In this document: piece by piece, positions 23,011 to 36,200 of the stretch
Layout: each line of letters starts with the position of its first letter
Position numbering within the stretch: position 1 is the stretch's first letter
Assembly: GCA_037957365.1 (NCBI GenBank)
Contig: JARHVA010008359.1
Span: 349,001 to 413,000 of the forward strand
Reading direction: 5' to 3'
Origin: Torreya grandis
Lineage: Eukaryota > Streptophyta > Pinopsida > Cupressales > Taxaceae
Length of the DNA stretch: 64,000 bases
Made by a program: the position numbers and the translations under genes
The notes under the pieces: generated by a model
The model's database searches: none
The model's input: only the letters and a program-made list of their open reading frames with translations
What the model was told of the DNA's origin: nothing

Positions 23011-25010
23011 TTGATCCTTATTCTCAACTTTAGTTTTTGCTTCTTTTTATATAGATGAAATATCGAAAATAATTTTTTCTAGCATTTTTTTCTATATTTA
23101 CCTCATTCTCATGATAATGAATCACATTCTACTACCTTTGTATCCCTTTTACCCTTTGTCACATTTTTTTCAATTTTAAGTAATTCAAATTATTACATGT
23201 ATCATTCTTCTTGATATCACCTTCCTTTCATATCCACATTGGATAAAACAAGGTATAATTCAAGATAACACTTTTATTTCATCTAGATTTATGAGACTCT
23301 TAAACCCCATGCTCTTTGAAGTTCTCTCTCTTAGAAACCTTGTTCCAAGTATTCAAATGAAAGTCATATTTATCACCCATGCTTGGTTTTCCAAATCCAT
23401 ATGGAGGAGGAATTAAAAAAATACATCAATAAATTTGAAATACAAATCATTTGAAACAAAAGGAAATGATATCTAAAGGGCAACATACAAATCTTAAAAG
23501 TTAAATTCACACCAAAACACATGATTGCAAACACATATCCTATCTCTAATCAAAGCTCAAACTCCATAATTAGCCTCACATAGAGCTAAGGTCCTTTAAG
23601 GTATGGTAGGCTAGTAGATTGGAATAGGCAAATTCAAAATACTCTATGGTGATACCTACTTACTCACACAAGTACCCAATATTTGTAATAGATCGATGGC
23701 TCTGTAAGGGGTCCTAAAGAATGGGGAACACATTGTGAGAAGGTAGGTCCATTTTAATTTTCATGCATATAGACTTCATGGGATGATATATATGTTTTAT
23801 TTGTTGATCTAAGACTTGTGTGGCTAAGATAAGTTTTTTAGAGTCCTTAAGGTTGAAAGTCCTCTTATTTTGACAAACCTAATTTGAGTGTCTTGACTTC
23901 CATAAATATTTCCTCTACCTTAGTTTTTCCTTCATTCTCCCCTCCACACATTTAATTTCCCCCATTGACATACAAATTATGATTCAAAATATATTTTCTC
24001 ATCTTCTTTAATTCCTTTTTCACCTATTAAAAACATGCTAACACTATTTTGTTTCACTTTTATCTATCCCTAGAGTGAAATAACATGTTTGAGAAACTAT
24101 CAATTACTTATTTATTTTTCACCATGATTTTATATTTATAGACTTGATTTACTTTCCTTTTATCATTTTTCATAATTTTACTATCCTATTATTATGAACA
24201 CCTAATTTTATACCCTTTTTCCATTACTGAGTTAGGTTGGCTTCTTAGTTCTCACTCATCAATGTTGTTTTCCTTTTTATGCTTCTTTTTCCATTGTTGT
24301 GGATTGTTAATAATCACCCATAAATGTTTTTTTAACCATTTTTTTTAGTATTTAACCATTAATTTATTTTAATTACCATCTGTCTGACATGTATCCTTTA
24401 TTTGACTTGTGAGTTTACCTTTCTTACTTAAGGATAGCTTGTTTGAGTTTTTTCATCTTTAGAAGCCTTGGTTTTTTGGTTACCTGATTTACTCTTGTTA
24501 TTTGACTTGGTAATTTGGTCTAACATAACACTTATCACCCCAACTTGAAAAATTTCCCAAGTACGTCCCATCCTCATAGCACTAGATATCTTGACTTTTC
24601 TTGAGTTTATTTGTTTTTCATCTTTAAATCTATATTATTGGGTTTATCAAAAGTAGTCTCTATACCCTACATAACCAAAACTAACAACACAACAAAAAAT
24701 CATTCACCATAGAGGTATGTCAAGGTATGCATTGCATTTCATTTTTATTTATTTACTTTTCAATCATTTACTTCTAGTTATTTTTGTTATAAAATACTAT
24801 GACTTTTGTTTAGCATCAACATTGTGTGTTACTATGTTCTTTATTGAAGCACCATCCCCTATTTTACCTTAGTAACACATGATGATATTTGAGTGAGGCA
24901 TATGTATACACATAATATCTTCAACTGTTATCAAATACTAATTCTTTATATCTTGCAAGAACTTGTCGAGACTCAATCTCTCTAAGTGCATACCTTAAGG
25001 GGTGTACTGT
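23011..25010. other. No gene recognised
   Basis: AT-rich DNA, pyrimidine-rich on this strand, with no supported coding frame or paired repeat. It is probably the 3' untranslated region of element H or an old LTR. Confidence 0.5.
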
Positions 25011-25830
25011 GAAAGGGGTAGGTAGACCTTTGGTGCTTTGAAAGATTTTTGTCTCTTATTTCCACATTATTACCAATCCAACCAGATCCTAAAACCATTA
25101 CTTAAGCTATTACTCCTCCCTTTCACACTCTTTTAGTATTTTTCCTCTTTCTATCCTCTTTTTCTTTCCTTAATTCCTTTTTGGAAAGTTAGTTGTACTA
25201 GGTTGACTAGGTCAAACCTATATAATCTATGCATATTTCACTTTTTAGGATTGTTAGCCTTTCATCCAACATAGTTCAGACCTAGTGAATTATCCCCAAA
25301 AACATATAGGGTCGATTAGGTCAACCCTGTATAGCCAACATTTCTAAGACAATTTAGGGAAAGATCCACCTATAAATACAAGATCATTTCATCATTATTT
25401 GAATATGCAATGAAGAGTTATTATTCACTCATTCTTATTTAAAATTTACTCTTCCACCATTCTACTTGAGGAGTCTTAACTTAGGGTTTCCACTTGGAGA
25501 ATATAGTCTTGTGGATAAGTATTGGATGATTTTACCTTTTTTAGTGATCCTTACAAATAAAACCTCTTGCAAAGACCCTTTGGCTAAGGGAGAGATTGAG
25601 TTTTGATGGGTTCACATTCAAGTAAGTATATTCTAACTTTGTTCAACTCTCTTTAGTAGATAGAAGTATCATAAGTGTTGGCTCAAATATTATTACTCTT
25701 CATATTCCATGTATTAGGGTCTTACTCATAATTAGCTTAATTGATATTCTCCTATACATGTTTTCATTGTTTTACTAACTAATTTTTTGTGCCACAAGAT
25801 TTGGTGTACATTAGATTAGATTTACTTTCT
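25011..25830 (+). repeat. LTR-like stretch, possible 3' LTR of element H
   Basis: A purine tract, GTGAAAGGGGTAGGTAGA, at about 25010-25027 is followed by a stretch with TATAAATACAAG at 25371-25382, as in an LTR promoter. GGTTGACTAGGTCAAACC at about 25201 and a variant at about 25311 form a pair 110 bp apart. I could not find the matching 5' LTR, so this rests on position and signals only. Confidence 0.25.
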
Positions 25831-26110
25831 TATTTATTAGAATAGGTGAATATTAAACCTTAATAATCTTTTAAGGTTATTGTGTGATTGCGTTAGACTA
25901 TAGGTTTTTAAACCCTACCTCTAATGGTGTAATGTGATAAATTATCCCCTAATCAAGTCTTTTAGATCCCCATATTGGTCATGGTCCCTCTTAACAAATG
26001 TATTCCCAATTAGAAGTGTATGTATGCTTTATCTTCTGCAAGATAGGATTGATTTATAGACATGATGCATTTACGATTACATATAACTATTGTGTAATAC
26101 TTTTGATTAA
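25831..26110. other. No feature seen
   Basis: Short AT-rich stretch between the LTR-like sequence and the minus-strand ORF relic; nothing recognised. Confidence 0.4.
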
Positions 26111-26114
26111 CAAG

Positions 26115-28189
26115 GATGGGATGGAAGGAGGGAGTGAAATTATAGGAGAGGGAAGTGGAATGGAAACATGAGTATCCAATGAAGGGGAGACCTAAGTGTC
26201 CAATTGAATTGATAACACTATTGGTAATGGAATTAATGTCATGGGTAAAATGATGTAAATAAATGGTGGAGTCACTTAGGGTGAAAGAGGAGTGAAGAAA
26301 GAAGAAGGAGGTGTTGGAGCTGAGAGAATGATAGAAATAGGTGGGGGATGTATCATAGAGATGGGAGTTATGACTATTACTAAGATAGGGGTTAAAGTTA
26401 TGGGTACATCAACTATTATTATAACCTTAGATGAAATGATGATTAGTTGATCTATTTTTGCTCACTCTTTGCCTAATTTCCCCTTCTTGTCCTTTGATTT
26501 CTTCTTTCTTTTGTGGGATATCACTACCCTATCTAGTTGTGTTATTGCTCCATTATTGGGATGCTCTAATCATGGTGGAAATCCTTGTTCCTTGAGATTC
26601 AATAGTTTGTTTATGTACTTAATATCTACTTGGTCACCTTGACCCCTTTACTCCTAAGCCAATTAAGTGTTTTAGTGATCACATGGGTAGTTTTATCTAT
26701 AAGTGAAAAAGAATCAAGAATAGACCACCTTAGTACTAGAAGGGGTTGCAAGTATATTTTATTAACATGGTAGACCTTGTCTATCAAGGACTCATCATCC
26801 ACTAAGTCCTTAGGAACTAGTGCTAAATCAATTATTTTGACTTGATCTAAGGTCATTCTAGAGTACTCCTTTAATCTAACTTCCTCCTCATCATATAAAT
26901 CTTCCATGTAGTCTTCAAAGTATGGAACATGGGAATATATGGAGATTCATAGTGTACTAGTGATATTTCCATGAACAACATAGAATTGTCTCACTTCCAA
27001 ATCTCTCAAGGTCATTTATGTCATTTGTGCTTCTACACACTTAGATTTTGTTAAGGAGGGGTATGTGCATCTACTTAGAATGATTGGGAAATTAATTCCT
27101 AACTTGTTTTTCTAGATAATAGATTGTGATTTTCCATAGGTTTCCTCAATAGTTCTATCAATGAACATTTATCATTTACATATCTTAAAAGTGTGTAAGG
27201 GTAGAAACTAAATCTTCATACCCTAAGGTATGAGTAGGTGGGGAACTAGATGAAATAGGAACCCCACTAGGTGATATTTATATTGGCTGCTTCAGATAAT
27301 ATATTTCTCTCTAGTTACTTATTGAACATTATTATGATGTAGTAGATGAATGCATCATTGACTCTCCTAAATTTTTTTCCAATCTCCTCAAGAGTGAAGT
27401 TAGGGTAATAGTTAAACACTTATTTTTCTTCACTAGACACTGTGTTAAGCCCTAGGAAATATCTTCTTTTGGTTAATATGTATACTAGGTAGGAGTTCAT
27501 GTAGAAATTCCTTATGGTTTACACCTCCATCTGCCACTTATGGACAGAGTCACTGATTAGTTGTCCCCATTAGATATATTATTTATTTTCATGGATAACC
27601 CATACATATTGATACATATAATCTTGGAATCTCCTTACATCAACACAACTAGTAATCATATACAGTAATATAAATATATCCCCTACCTCATCTTTGAAAT
27701 CAATCTTTTCTAATGTCTTAGGTTATTTGATAGATACATCCTTAGGAATCCTTATACCCTACTTGTTTATAACTCTCTGACATCTAATGTTTTATCTTGA
27801 AGGAAGTTTTTAGATGATTTTGGAGTTATATCTAGATAACTCTCAAACTCAAGTATCACTAATGTGGATTCAATGAAATCTGGGTCTAGATTTAAAATCC
27901 TTTCCCATTTATCATTCATCACTTATCTCTTGTCAGCATCATAATGTTGTGTTAGTATAACTACCAACTTAGGGATTTATATAGTCAATGGGAAAGTTTC
28001 TATTTGGCATAGTCTAGAGTCATAAATGCTCTAGATCTAGTCATTCTTTAATTCTACATTGATCGTAGTCTAGAACTCACCTAGGTCAATGTTACCTATA
28101 TCTGTGTCTATAATTTTAGTTGTGTTTGATTCTATATTGAGAGTGACATTGGGTACTTTAGATTTGAATTTAATATCTTTCCTAGACAT
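26115..28189 (-). pseudogene. Unrecognised minus-strand ORF with Lys-rich and Pro-rich parts
   Basis: Reading leftwards from ATG at 28189 (MSRKDIKFKSKVPNVTLNIE) a coding-like region of roughly 690 codons can be followed through stops and frame changes. Visible pieces include NDKWERILNLDPDF and LVILEFESYLDITPKSSKNF (about 27.8-27.9 kb), an open 93-codon stretch at 26626-26907 (LDQVKIIDLALVPKDLVDDE and LVLRWSILDSFSLIDKTTHV), a basic cluster SHKRKKKSKDKKGKLGK near 26.5 kb that resembles a nuclear localisation signal, and a Pro/Ser/Thr-rich tail near 26.2-26.4 kb. No gag, protease, RT, transposase or host domain is recognised. The layout recalls the ORF at 50.5-53.5 kb, but I could not align the two. 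Confidence 0.45.
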
Positions 28190-28274
28190 GGATTCTAGAG
28201 AGACTGATGAGGGAAAACCAACTACAAAGTTTTCTAGATTTAGAGGTGCTAAAAGGAGGTGATAAATTTGATGG

Positions 28275-28340
28275 AACTTGGAGTTATTCTTTGGAGGTGA
28301 AAAGTCTATAGAGCTTGGAGTTATTCTTTGTAGGTGAAAA
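28275..28340. repeat. Two-copy direct repeat, about 37 bp
   Basis: AACTTGGAGTTATTCTTTGG with AGGTGAAAA (28275-28303) is repeated as AGCTTGGAGTTATTCTTTGT with AGGTGAAAA (28312-28340). It lies just upstream of the minus-strand ORF start. Confidence 0.85.
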
Positions 28341-29034
28341 TTTATGGGGACTATGAAGGTAATTTTATAAAGAGTATTTTTTGCTTTTGGAATTTGTTAT
28401 GATTATTTTTTGGTTATGAATTGCAAACCCTAGGTTTTGAATGTGAATTTCGGGTAAAATCCTTAAGTCTTTACTACATATAAAAAACCTAGAAAACATG
28501 ACCTCATGGTAAATTAAACTTAATAAGAGAGCCTATGACACTATGATAAAACCCCTATATCCCTAAACATCTAAGCAAGCAATGAAAATCCTAATCTATA
28601 ACTATATCCTTAAGAAAATGGAAAACAAGTGTGATTTTGTAGAAGAAGATGGATTAAAATGTAGAAAGGTCCAAGGAATATTGTCCAGGGTTGGAATGAT
28701 GTCATGGCATGGCTCAAGGTCATGGATTACTTTTTTAAAGGGAAGGAAACATCATTGGTATGTTCAATCTTCAAGGTGGGAGCTCCAAATCATTGTTATC
28801 AACTTAATAATGACATTAACAAACCTTTATTTACATTATATAGATCCCTATAATTAATTCTCTAATGGTAATTGTTAGCAAAAATCCAAAGTCTTCAAGA
28901 AACTTTTCAAATTTCTAATTTTATAATTTCACCTTGACCTCTAGATTTTATGGTATTATCTTGGTTGACCCTTTAAAAATGTGAAGGCAAAACTTAGGAG
29001 ACAATTTTCAATTTTAGAAATTTTAAATTGCATT

Positions 29035-29460
29035 TGGAGTTTTAGATTTCATAAGGGAGGTTGTTGGTAGGAAGCAAAATTCTAGCTACAATTTGTAATT
29101 TAAAAAACTGTAAATTATATTTTGAGTTCTAGTTTTTGTGGAGTAATTATTTTATGGGATGCAAAATTGGAAATTGTATTCTGATTTCTAGTTTTTATGG
29201 AGTACTTTATTTGTGGGAAGTAGAAGTCTGGCTGTAATTTGTAAAATTATAAATTGTAAATTGTAATTAAATCTCTAGTTTTCATTGGATAGTGTATTGT
29301 GGGATTTGGAGTCTGGGAAACAATTTATAAATTTGAAAATTTCAATTTGTAGTCTAATCTATGGATTATTCTAGATAATGCATTATGGGATCTAAAGTCT
29401 GGGTTGTAATATTGCAAATTGCAAATTATAGTTCAATCTATGGATTTTGCAAGTTTAGTA
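29035..29460. repeat. Degenerate tandem repeat, about 85 bp x 5
   Basis: Units share the phrases CTAGTTTTTATGGAGTA, TTGTGGGA, AGTCTGGNTGTAATTTG and AAATTGTAAATTGTA, with starts near 29040, 29127, 29187, 29275 and 29360 (the second unit is short). The array is upstream of the minus-strand ORF at 26.1-28.2 kb and could lie in its leader. Confidence 0.65.
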
Positions 29461-31346
29461 AAATGGGTGTTTTGGGTTAGTTTAAGGTATTTTTCCAAAA
29501 AAAATAAGGGTTCTCCCTTAGGGTACTTGATATTTTGATATTTTGGGATAAAATATCGACACTTACCTCGATCCCCATTAGAAATAAACCCTTTTCACAT
29601 TTAATAGTCACCATCATATGATTACTTTCATCTACACTTAATCAAGTTTGAATCATATAATTAAATCTTATCATCACTTAGTCCAATATCATCATCCAAA
29701 TAATCTAGTCTAGCTTAATTAGATCATCCAAGTCTTGATCTTATCTAAATCAAATCAAACCCATTGAAGGTCATTCATAACATAGTCAATTCTCTTTGGC
29801 CAGTCAAACCTATCCCCATATCTTAGTCAAACCAAAGAACTTATCTAAGCTCATCAATGAAACATTAATCAAGTCTAACAATTAAAATTTTATTTAGCTC
29901 ATGTCCTAATAAATTTTGTTCAATTTCATCCATTTGATACCTATAACATCCCATCAAAGATAAAAAAATCAAACTTTAAACTAAACTAGAATAAAACCCT
30001 TATCAAATAGTCTAAGATCTAAATTTAATCCAAACCCCCTAAAATAATGTCATTTATCCTTTCTCCCATCTTAATCCATGGCCTCCAAAACAAATTTGGA
30101 TGTCACCTTAATCATAAAATATTTCTTTTCCAATAAGGAGGTAGTCCTTTTACAAATCATGAAAATGGGTACTCAACTTCCTATAGAGTTTGACCCAATA
30201 GAACTTAAATATACTCAAAATAAGGATTCCCCCATATTTCCTAATCAATGTCAGTATACTCCTAGTCTTTGTGCCAAACTATCATAGTCAAACCTTTCAT
30301 CCATAAGTCATATTCATATTCATAACATTCCCCATCATAATAGTGATGGGAGTTATATGATGAAAAACCTATTTGATATTTGTCTTCCCCTAAGCTAAAT
30401 TAAATACCATCATATTATTATATATGCGCTAAAAATTTATTTGACCTAGATTCTAACACTTTCACATCTAATCAAAGGCATGAAAATAGATATTATATTC
30501 TTCTCCCCATATCCTTAGAATCCATATTTCATTAACTAACCATTATAGACATGATCGTCTCCCCTGACACAAGCCCTTTGGATCTGAAAAAACCTAAGCC
30601 CTTCTAATATAGATAAAGACAATGTTGTCAATACCATATAACCTATGGGGATTATATTAATAAATGATTCACTTTTAAAACAATTATCCAAGGCTTTATT
30701 AACCATGGTGAAATCAAAATCAAGAATAGATTAAATAAATCCTCATCTGAGAGTGAACAAAATTTTATTTGCCAATATTCATTTCTTGGTCATGATCAAT
30801 TTATTTCACGTCTAAACCAAGGATAATACAATAAAACCATATTCGATAATAAAAAGATCATTCATCAACCATCCACATTTTTCCCTTGGATCAGATCCCT
30901 CAATTACAAAATTTGCTTCATCCCCAAGACTCAATCACCAAATGAAAAGTGAGGAGGATAAATGTGGATAACATTATCTAATAGACCTCCTTGTGTTCAT
31001 GATCAAAACATCATCTAATAGTAGCATCATGTAGATTATATATAACCTCAATATTGTACACTTTAAATACACATAATTTGGTTGTTCCTCTAAGTTCCAA
31101 ACCTTTCCTGCTTCTACAAGTCTAAGATTTGATCCATCTTGTGCCCCTTAGCCTATATTTCTTAATCCAACTAGTATTATATTGATGACATAGTCCTTCT
31201 ATCTTGCCCATAATGCTTAAAATATATACTTATCTTCCATATCTAAAATTTTTTGAACCTATACCTAATTTCCTACTCCTCAAACACTAACATTTAGGAG
31301 AAACACTAATGTTGACATTAGTGTCTTGACTTGATGAAAGTGTCTA
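29461..31346. other. No gene recognised; one unassigned short frame
   Basis: A 69-codon open frame at 30078-30287 (MASKTNLDVTLIIKYFFSNK) has no domain I recognise. It may belong to the gag part of the protease-bearing remnant that follows. The rest is stop-rich AT-rich DNA. Confidence 0.4.
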
Positions 31347-31925
31347 GTGATCCAAAGTCATCCAATTTACAATCTAATGTATATAAGGATATCATATGTG
31401 AGGCATTTCATGAGACAAGTTCTAAATGATATTGATCCTATTTATTTTATGGATGTTATGAAATTTATCAATAAAAACAACAAACTCGTCATCCTTGATC
31501 TAATACATTTACCATCCAAGGATATCATTGACCAAATTTTTCCTTTGTTTATACAAAGGAAAATACAAATAAAATGTATCAGAAGGGTACATGTTGATAA
31601 TGGATTTAGCCTACACATTTTTAACATACAATTCTTAACCACCATGGGTATTAACATAAACCTTATCCAAAAATTACTTATGCACATAAAAGGGTTTGAC
31701 AATTAACATAGCCCTTAGGTTGGTCAAATTAAATTAGATGTGACCTTAGTACCAAAAATTATTTCAACTAATATTTAGGTTGTCTTAATCTTTATATTAT
31801 AATTTAATTTTAGGTCGGCCATGGATACATTTAATGGAAGATTTCCAATATAAACTTCATTGATGTCTAAAATTCATACATGAGGGGACCTTATTATCTA
31901 TGCTTGTTGATGATGAACCATTCAA
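31347..31925 (+). pseudogene. pro: Gypsy aspartic protease fragment
   Basis: A retropepsin of the Tat/Athila type can be followed in one frame and, after a shift, in another. VHVDNGFSLHIFNIQFL (about 31590-31640) carries the catalytic Asp in D-N-G form. A hydrophobic stretch follows to about 31790, then LILGRPWIHLMEDFQYKLH (about 31807-31863), which matches the L-G-R-P-W-(I/L)-H signature of the domain end. Stops and a shift between the two halves kill it. No RT follows before another gag tail at 32.58 kb, so this is a truncated element or one cut by a later rearrangement. Confidence 0.7.
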
Positions 31926-32580
31926 ATTTTGAAAAATGATACACTCAAAAACTGAAGGCATCCCTACATTGGTACACCTAAACAATACATCCCTTTTGAT
32001 CATATGCATATGCATTAAATAAGAGAGTCAATTACAATTAATCATTTACCTCTAGATGAAAAGAAGGAACTAAACTCTAAGGTGCACATAGATATACATA
32101 AGGAGAAATAAATAATGTTCATTTTTCATAATAATATGATAGTGATGATAATACAAACTATGATATAATAGATGAGAAAATATGAAACTTACAAAATGAT
32201 CCACTTGATCACTTGTCACATAAAATACTCAAACCTATGGGTCCTAAGACATATAAGCTAAACCCACTTTCAAAAAAATATAGAATTGAATCCAACTAAG
32301 GGTAAAACAAAAATAACAGATGAGCATGTAGATTATTATTACTCCATACACCCTTCTTGGCTGAAAACACTAAGTCAACCTGACAAGGGTCAAATGCAAA
32401 TTCATCATGTGAACAATGCGGAGTATTCTTAAAAGGATTCACAACAAATTTTACATATCATGACACAAAAAGATACTCCAGATATTATGGTATCTATTTT
32501 ATTTAAGCATAAAATGATTTATTTACCTTCTACCAGACACAAATCATGCAATAGACTTTTACTCACAAAGACACAATATC
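31926..32580. other. Junction between two gag-protease remnants
   Basis: No supported gene. Somewhere in this stretch the first protease remnant gives way to the Gag tail of a second one. I see no LTR terminus or target duplication marking the border. Confidence 0.4.
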
Positions 32581-32581
32581 A

Positions 32582-33249
32582 TATTGTAAATATCATAAGA
32601 TCAGTGTCCAACATACCAATAAATGTGAGATATTGAATAACCAAATTCAAAATATAAGAATGAATGACGCATACACATTGTGTCCAACATGAAGAAAAGG
32701 TAAAATCCATACTATCTTTTAGAAAAAAATTATCTCTCAAAGCAACCAAAGTATTAGGATTTAACCATTACTAAAAATATTGATGGGGTATATTGTCACC
32801 ATATAGAGTTTGATAACAAGTGGGATACAAATTGTGGTACCACTTTTCTTGAATAATTAGGAAATTCTAAAAATAAACTAACATATTCTCCATTAATGCC
32901 AGAATCTAAAGTGTACATCCAATTACCTATCACCATTGGTCCACATCTGGAAACTTTGACCATGTGGATATTAAACCACCAAACACATTTGAAACTAATT
33001 ATTGGATAGAATTGGCTAGCTGAGTGGAATTATATACTAGATATTACAGAAATAAGTGTTAATTTTTTTAATATGGATACACAAATTTGCATATGACATG
33101 ATGGCCATGATTATTTTCCTGCACCATTAGCTTTAGGTAAACCATTAAACAAGAATATTGAAGTGGTGGAAGTGGAGTGGTATAAACAAAGCTTGATAAA
33201 TTTTTTAGGTGGTCCTACACCTTTTGATGAAGAGGACTTCCTTGATTAG
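32582..33249 (+). pseudogene. Gag zinc-knuckle tail and second protease-like domain
   Basis: YCKYHKISVQHTNKCEILNN (32582-32641) fits the C-x2-H-x5-H-x3-C-type metal-binding tail of Tat-like Gag and is followed by NQIQNI, as in that family. After a frame change, LPITIGPHLETLTMWILNH (about 32920-32980) and LIIGQNWLAEWNYILDITEI (about 32996-33055) look like the second half of a retropepsin. The frame then runs to a stop at 33247-33249 (LINFLGGPTPFDEEDFLD). No RT follows. The acidic terminus suggests that the ORF really ends here, as in a gag-protease-only element. Confidence 0.55.
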
Positions 33250-36200
33250 AGTCTTCAAATATTCAAAAAAATACAAAAAAAAAGTCAAAAATCCAAAAAT
33301 AGTTTTGGCACCTACATGTTCTATTAGCTCCTTAGTATTTATGTGTTATTTCCATGTTGAAGGATGTCATATTTAGTTAATTTTATATACACTTATGTGT
33401 GTCACACTTCTACTTGAGTGTGATCTAGACATAAATAGATACATGATTTATTCTCATTTTTGGATGTTAGGCTTTCCTTCTACTCATGTCATGAGGAAAT
33501 TAGGGGCATCTAATTTGTTGTCCTTGATACATAGGTTATATGGTTGGATTATCAAATTTCATTGTCATGTTTAAGCTTAAATATGTACTTACACATGCAT
33601 TTATCCATGATTATATCTCACACAGGGTACTTGATATACTATATACTTGATATTTTTTCTTGACACATTGGATCTATGGGATACTATGACATGTTTATGC
33701 TAGTTTTTTATGATTTAATTTATGAACTTAATTGAGTGTCTTACCTTGATATTGTCTTGCTTATTTGATCATTTGAATATGCTCCTTTAATTTTAGCCCC
33801 CGTGCCTATATATGCTTACTTTGACATTTGTATATGTCATTATTTATTATATGGACATTTAAATATGTCATCCTTGTATTTTTGGAGATTTTACTAAGTC
33901 ATGTCCCTTAAATTATGCATCATTTGAACATGCTCCTATTTTTCAATATCCTTAGACCATTATATTTTGACTTGATTTTAATTGCTCTTGTGTGTTTGTT
34001 TATTTTCATATTGATCTTATACTATTACTATTTAGGCATTGCCATGATCCTTATCATTCATCTTAGGCCTTCATGTGATCACATTAGTTTTATGTGTTTT
34101 AATTATATATCTACCTATACATGTTCCTTATATGTGCTACATGGTTACATTCATAAATTATATAGTTGTCTTTTCCTTTTGAGGTGAGGAAATTGCATGC
34201 ACCCAAAATTTACATGGTGAGACATTTTTTATACAAATTCAGTGATGATGCAATGACCTCTTATTTTATGCTCCACAAGTAACTCTCTATCTTTATTCCT
34301 TCCTTATGTCTTCTCTTTCCTCCATTGACCCCTTTCAGTCCCCTTATCTTGGACCTTATTATTCCATTTTTGCTTTATTGTAAAAATTACCATATATGGT
34401 GGATCTGCTATCTCAGGTGATGTAACTTCCCTACTTCTTTATAATTGCCCCTTACTTAGCATAATTGTTGCGGAAATTTGCAATATAGGAGGTAGTTTTG
34501 ACATAAGAAGGTAGTTGATAATTAAAATAATGGTGATCTTGAAATCATATGCCATGGTTTTGTCATCTTAAGTAGAAAATTTTTAACTGCTCCTTGCATA
34601 AAATGGTAGTTTTATCACATTGGAAACACCTTCCAAAATTAGATCCTATAACTTCAAATTCCCCCATTTTTCCAAACTTTGTGTTTATTGTAATTATCAC
34701 CTTGTGTTTGCTTCCAATCATGCCCATCTCACTGACTCTCATAATTTTAGTTTTGTTTAGTTCTTATCAAGTTGAAATCATCATCACACTTAGTATAACT
34801 CCTCCATGTAAACTCCATTCTCATCCTACAAGAAGGTCAATTTTATCCTAATTTAAGATCCAAAAATTACCATTATAATTTGTTATTTGGAAGCTCTTGT
34901 AATCACAACCTTGCTATAGTTTATAGAAGATTCAACCTCTATTATTTTTGAGTCAAATACATAGCTATAGATAAAGAAGTGTTTTTGGTGAAATCAACTC
35001 AGACTTTGCAATCCAAGACATTATCTATCCTAGTTCAATTACTCTATATTTATGGATTGTATCTCCCCCTCTTTATATTGTATGATATTTTATACACCCT
35101 CCAGCTAGATAGTTTCTAGAATTTGTTCAAGATCATATGGATCTAGCATGTTGAGGATTATCCTATCAACACACTACATGAATTTTATTTTATTAGTTTG
35201 AGAATCATGTTGGAGTTTCTGTTAGATTTCAAAAATTATTTTATTTATTAGACTAGATTTATTATAGTTATTATTATGATTAGATTAGTTTTTTGTAAAA
35301 TAAAAAAGAATAAAATTAGATAGTGAAGTATATCCATTTATTTTCATTTGTATTTGTGATAAAAACATAGTAAGTTTTTTTTTATGCTTACATTTTGATA
35401 GATTAGTTTCCTTCTAAATTCATAATACACCCAGTCAATCATCCTGAAAAGGATATTAACAAATTTTCATTTATATCCAACATAACTTTTATTTTAAGAT
35501 CTAAAAAAGTATGTTTCATTCTAAAAAACCATCTAGGCAAACATAAGAATTGTAGATAACCATAGGTGCACACTCAAGATTGGTAGATCACTAGTCCTAT
35601 TTGTTTTGAAGAGTTTAAAAGCATTTTTATTTTCCTCTCTTAAAGTATAAAATTATAATTTGTATCTATTGTTCCTATCTTAGAAATCCTTTTTAAAAGC
35701 TTTTTTTGTGGCAAGTTATATATGTTTCAAAACTACCTTAATTTATTTATAAATAAGGAAATTTTTATAAAGTTTTTTTACTTTTTTAGATCATATCTCT
35801 TCTCACATTTCTTACATACTTAGATCCAACTCATAAATTTAGCTCATTGCATATAAATTTTTTTTTATAAAAAGGATAGTCATCTAGTTTACATGCAAGT
35901 AGATCTATGAAATTTTTCATTTCATATGATATCATAGTTTCTCTCTCTCCCCACATGCATTATAAACTAGAAACAAGAAAATAAAAATAGAGTTCTAATT
36001 TCATTTAATTTCAATTTTAATTTTATTTTACTTTTATCACTTTTTTTTAATCAAACAAATAGTCATTTTTCAAAAATAAAAATAAATCCCAAAAAAACAA
36101 AAAAAATAGTGTCAAAATCCTTGTTATTACATGTAAGACATATTATAAGCCTTGTTAATCCTTGCAAGTAACCATATCTCACATAAGCCTTGTCCATATA

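Noticed and set aside
26115..28189. Host gene with exons and introns
   Set aside because: No convincing splice-bounded open exons; stops are spread along the region, and the surroundings are retroelement debris.
31442..31702. Minus-strand frame of 86 codons rich in Cys and Ile
   Set aside because: It overlaps the gypsy protease on the plus strand and has no domain of its own.
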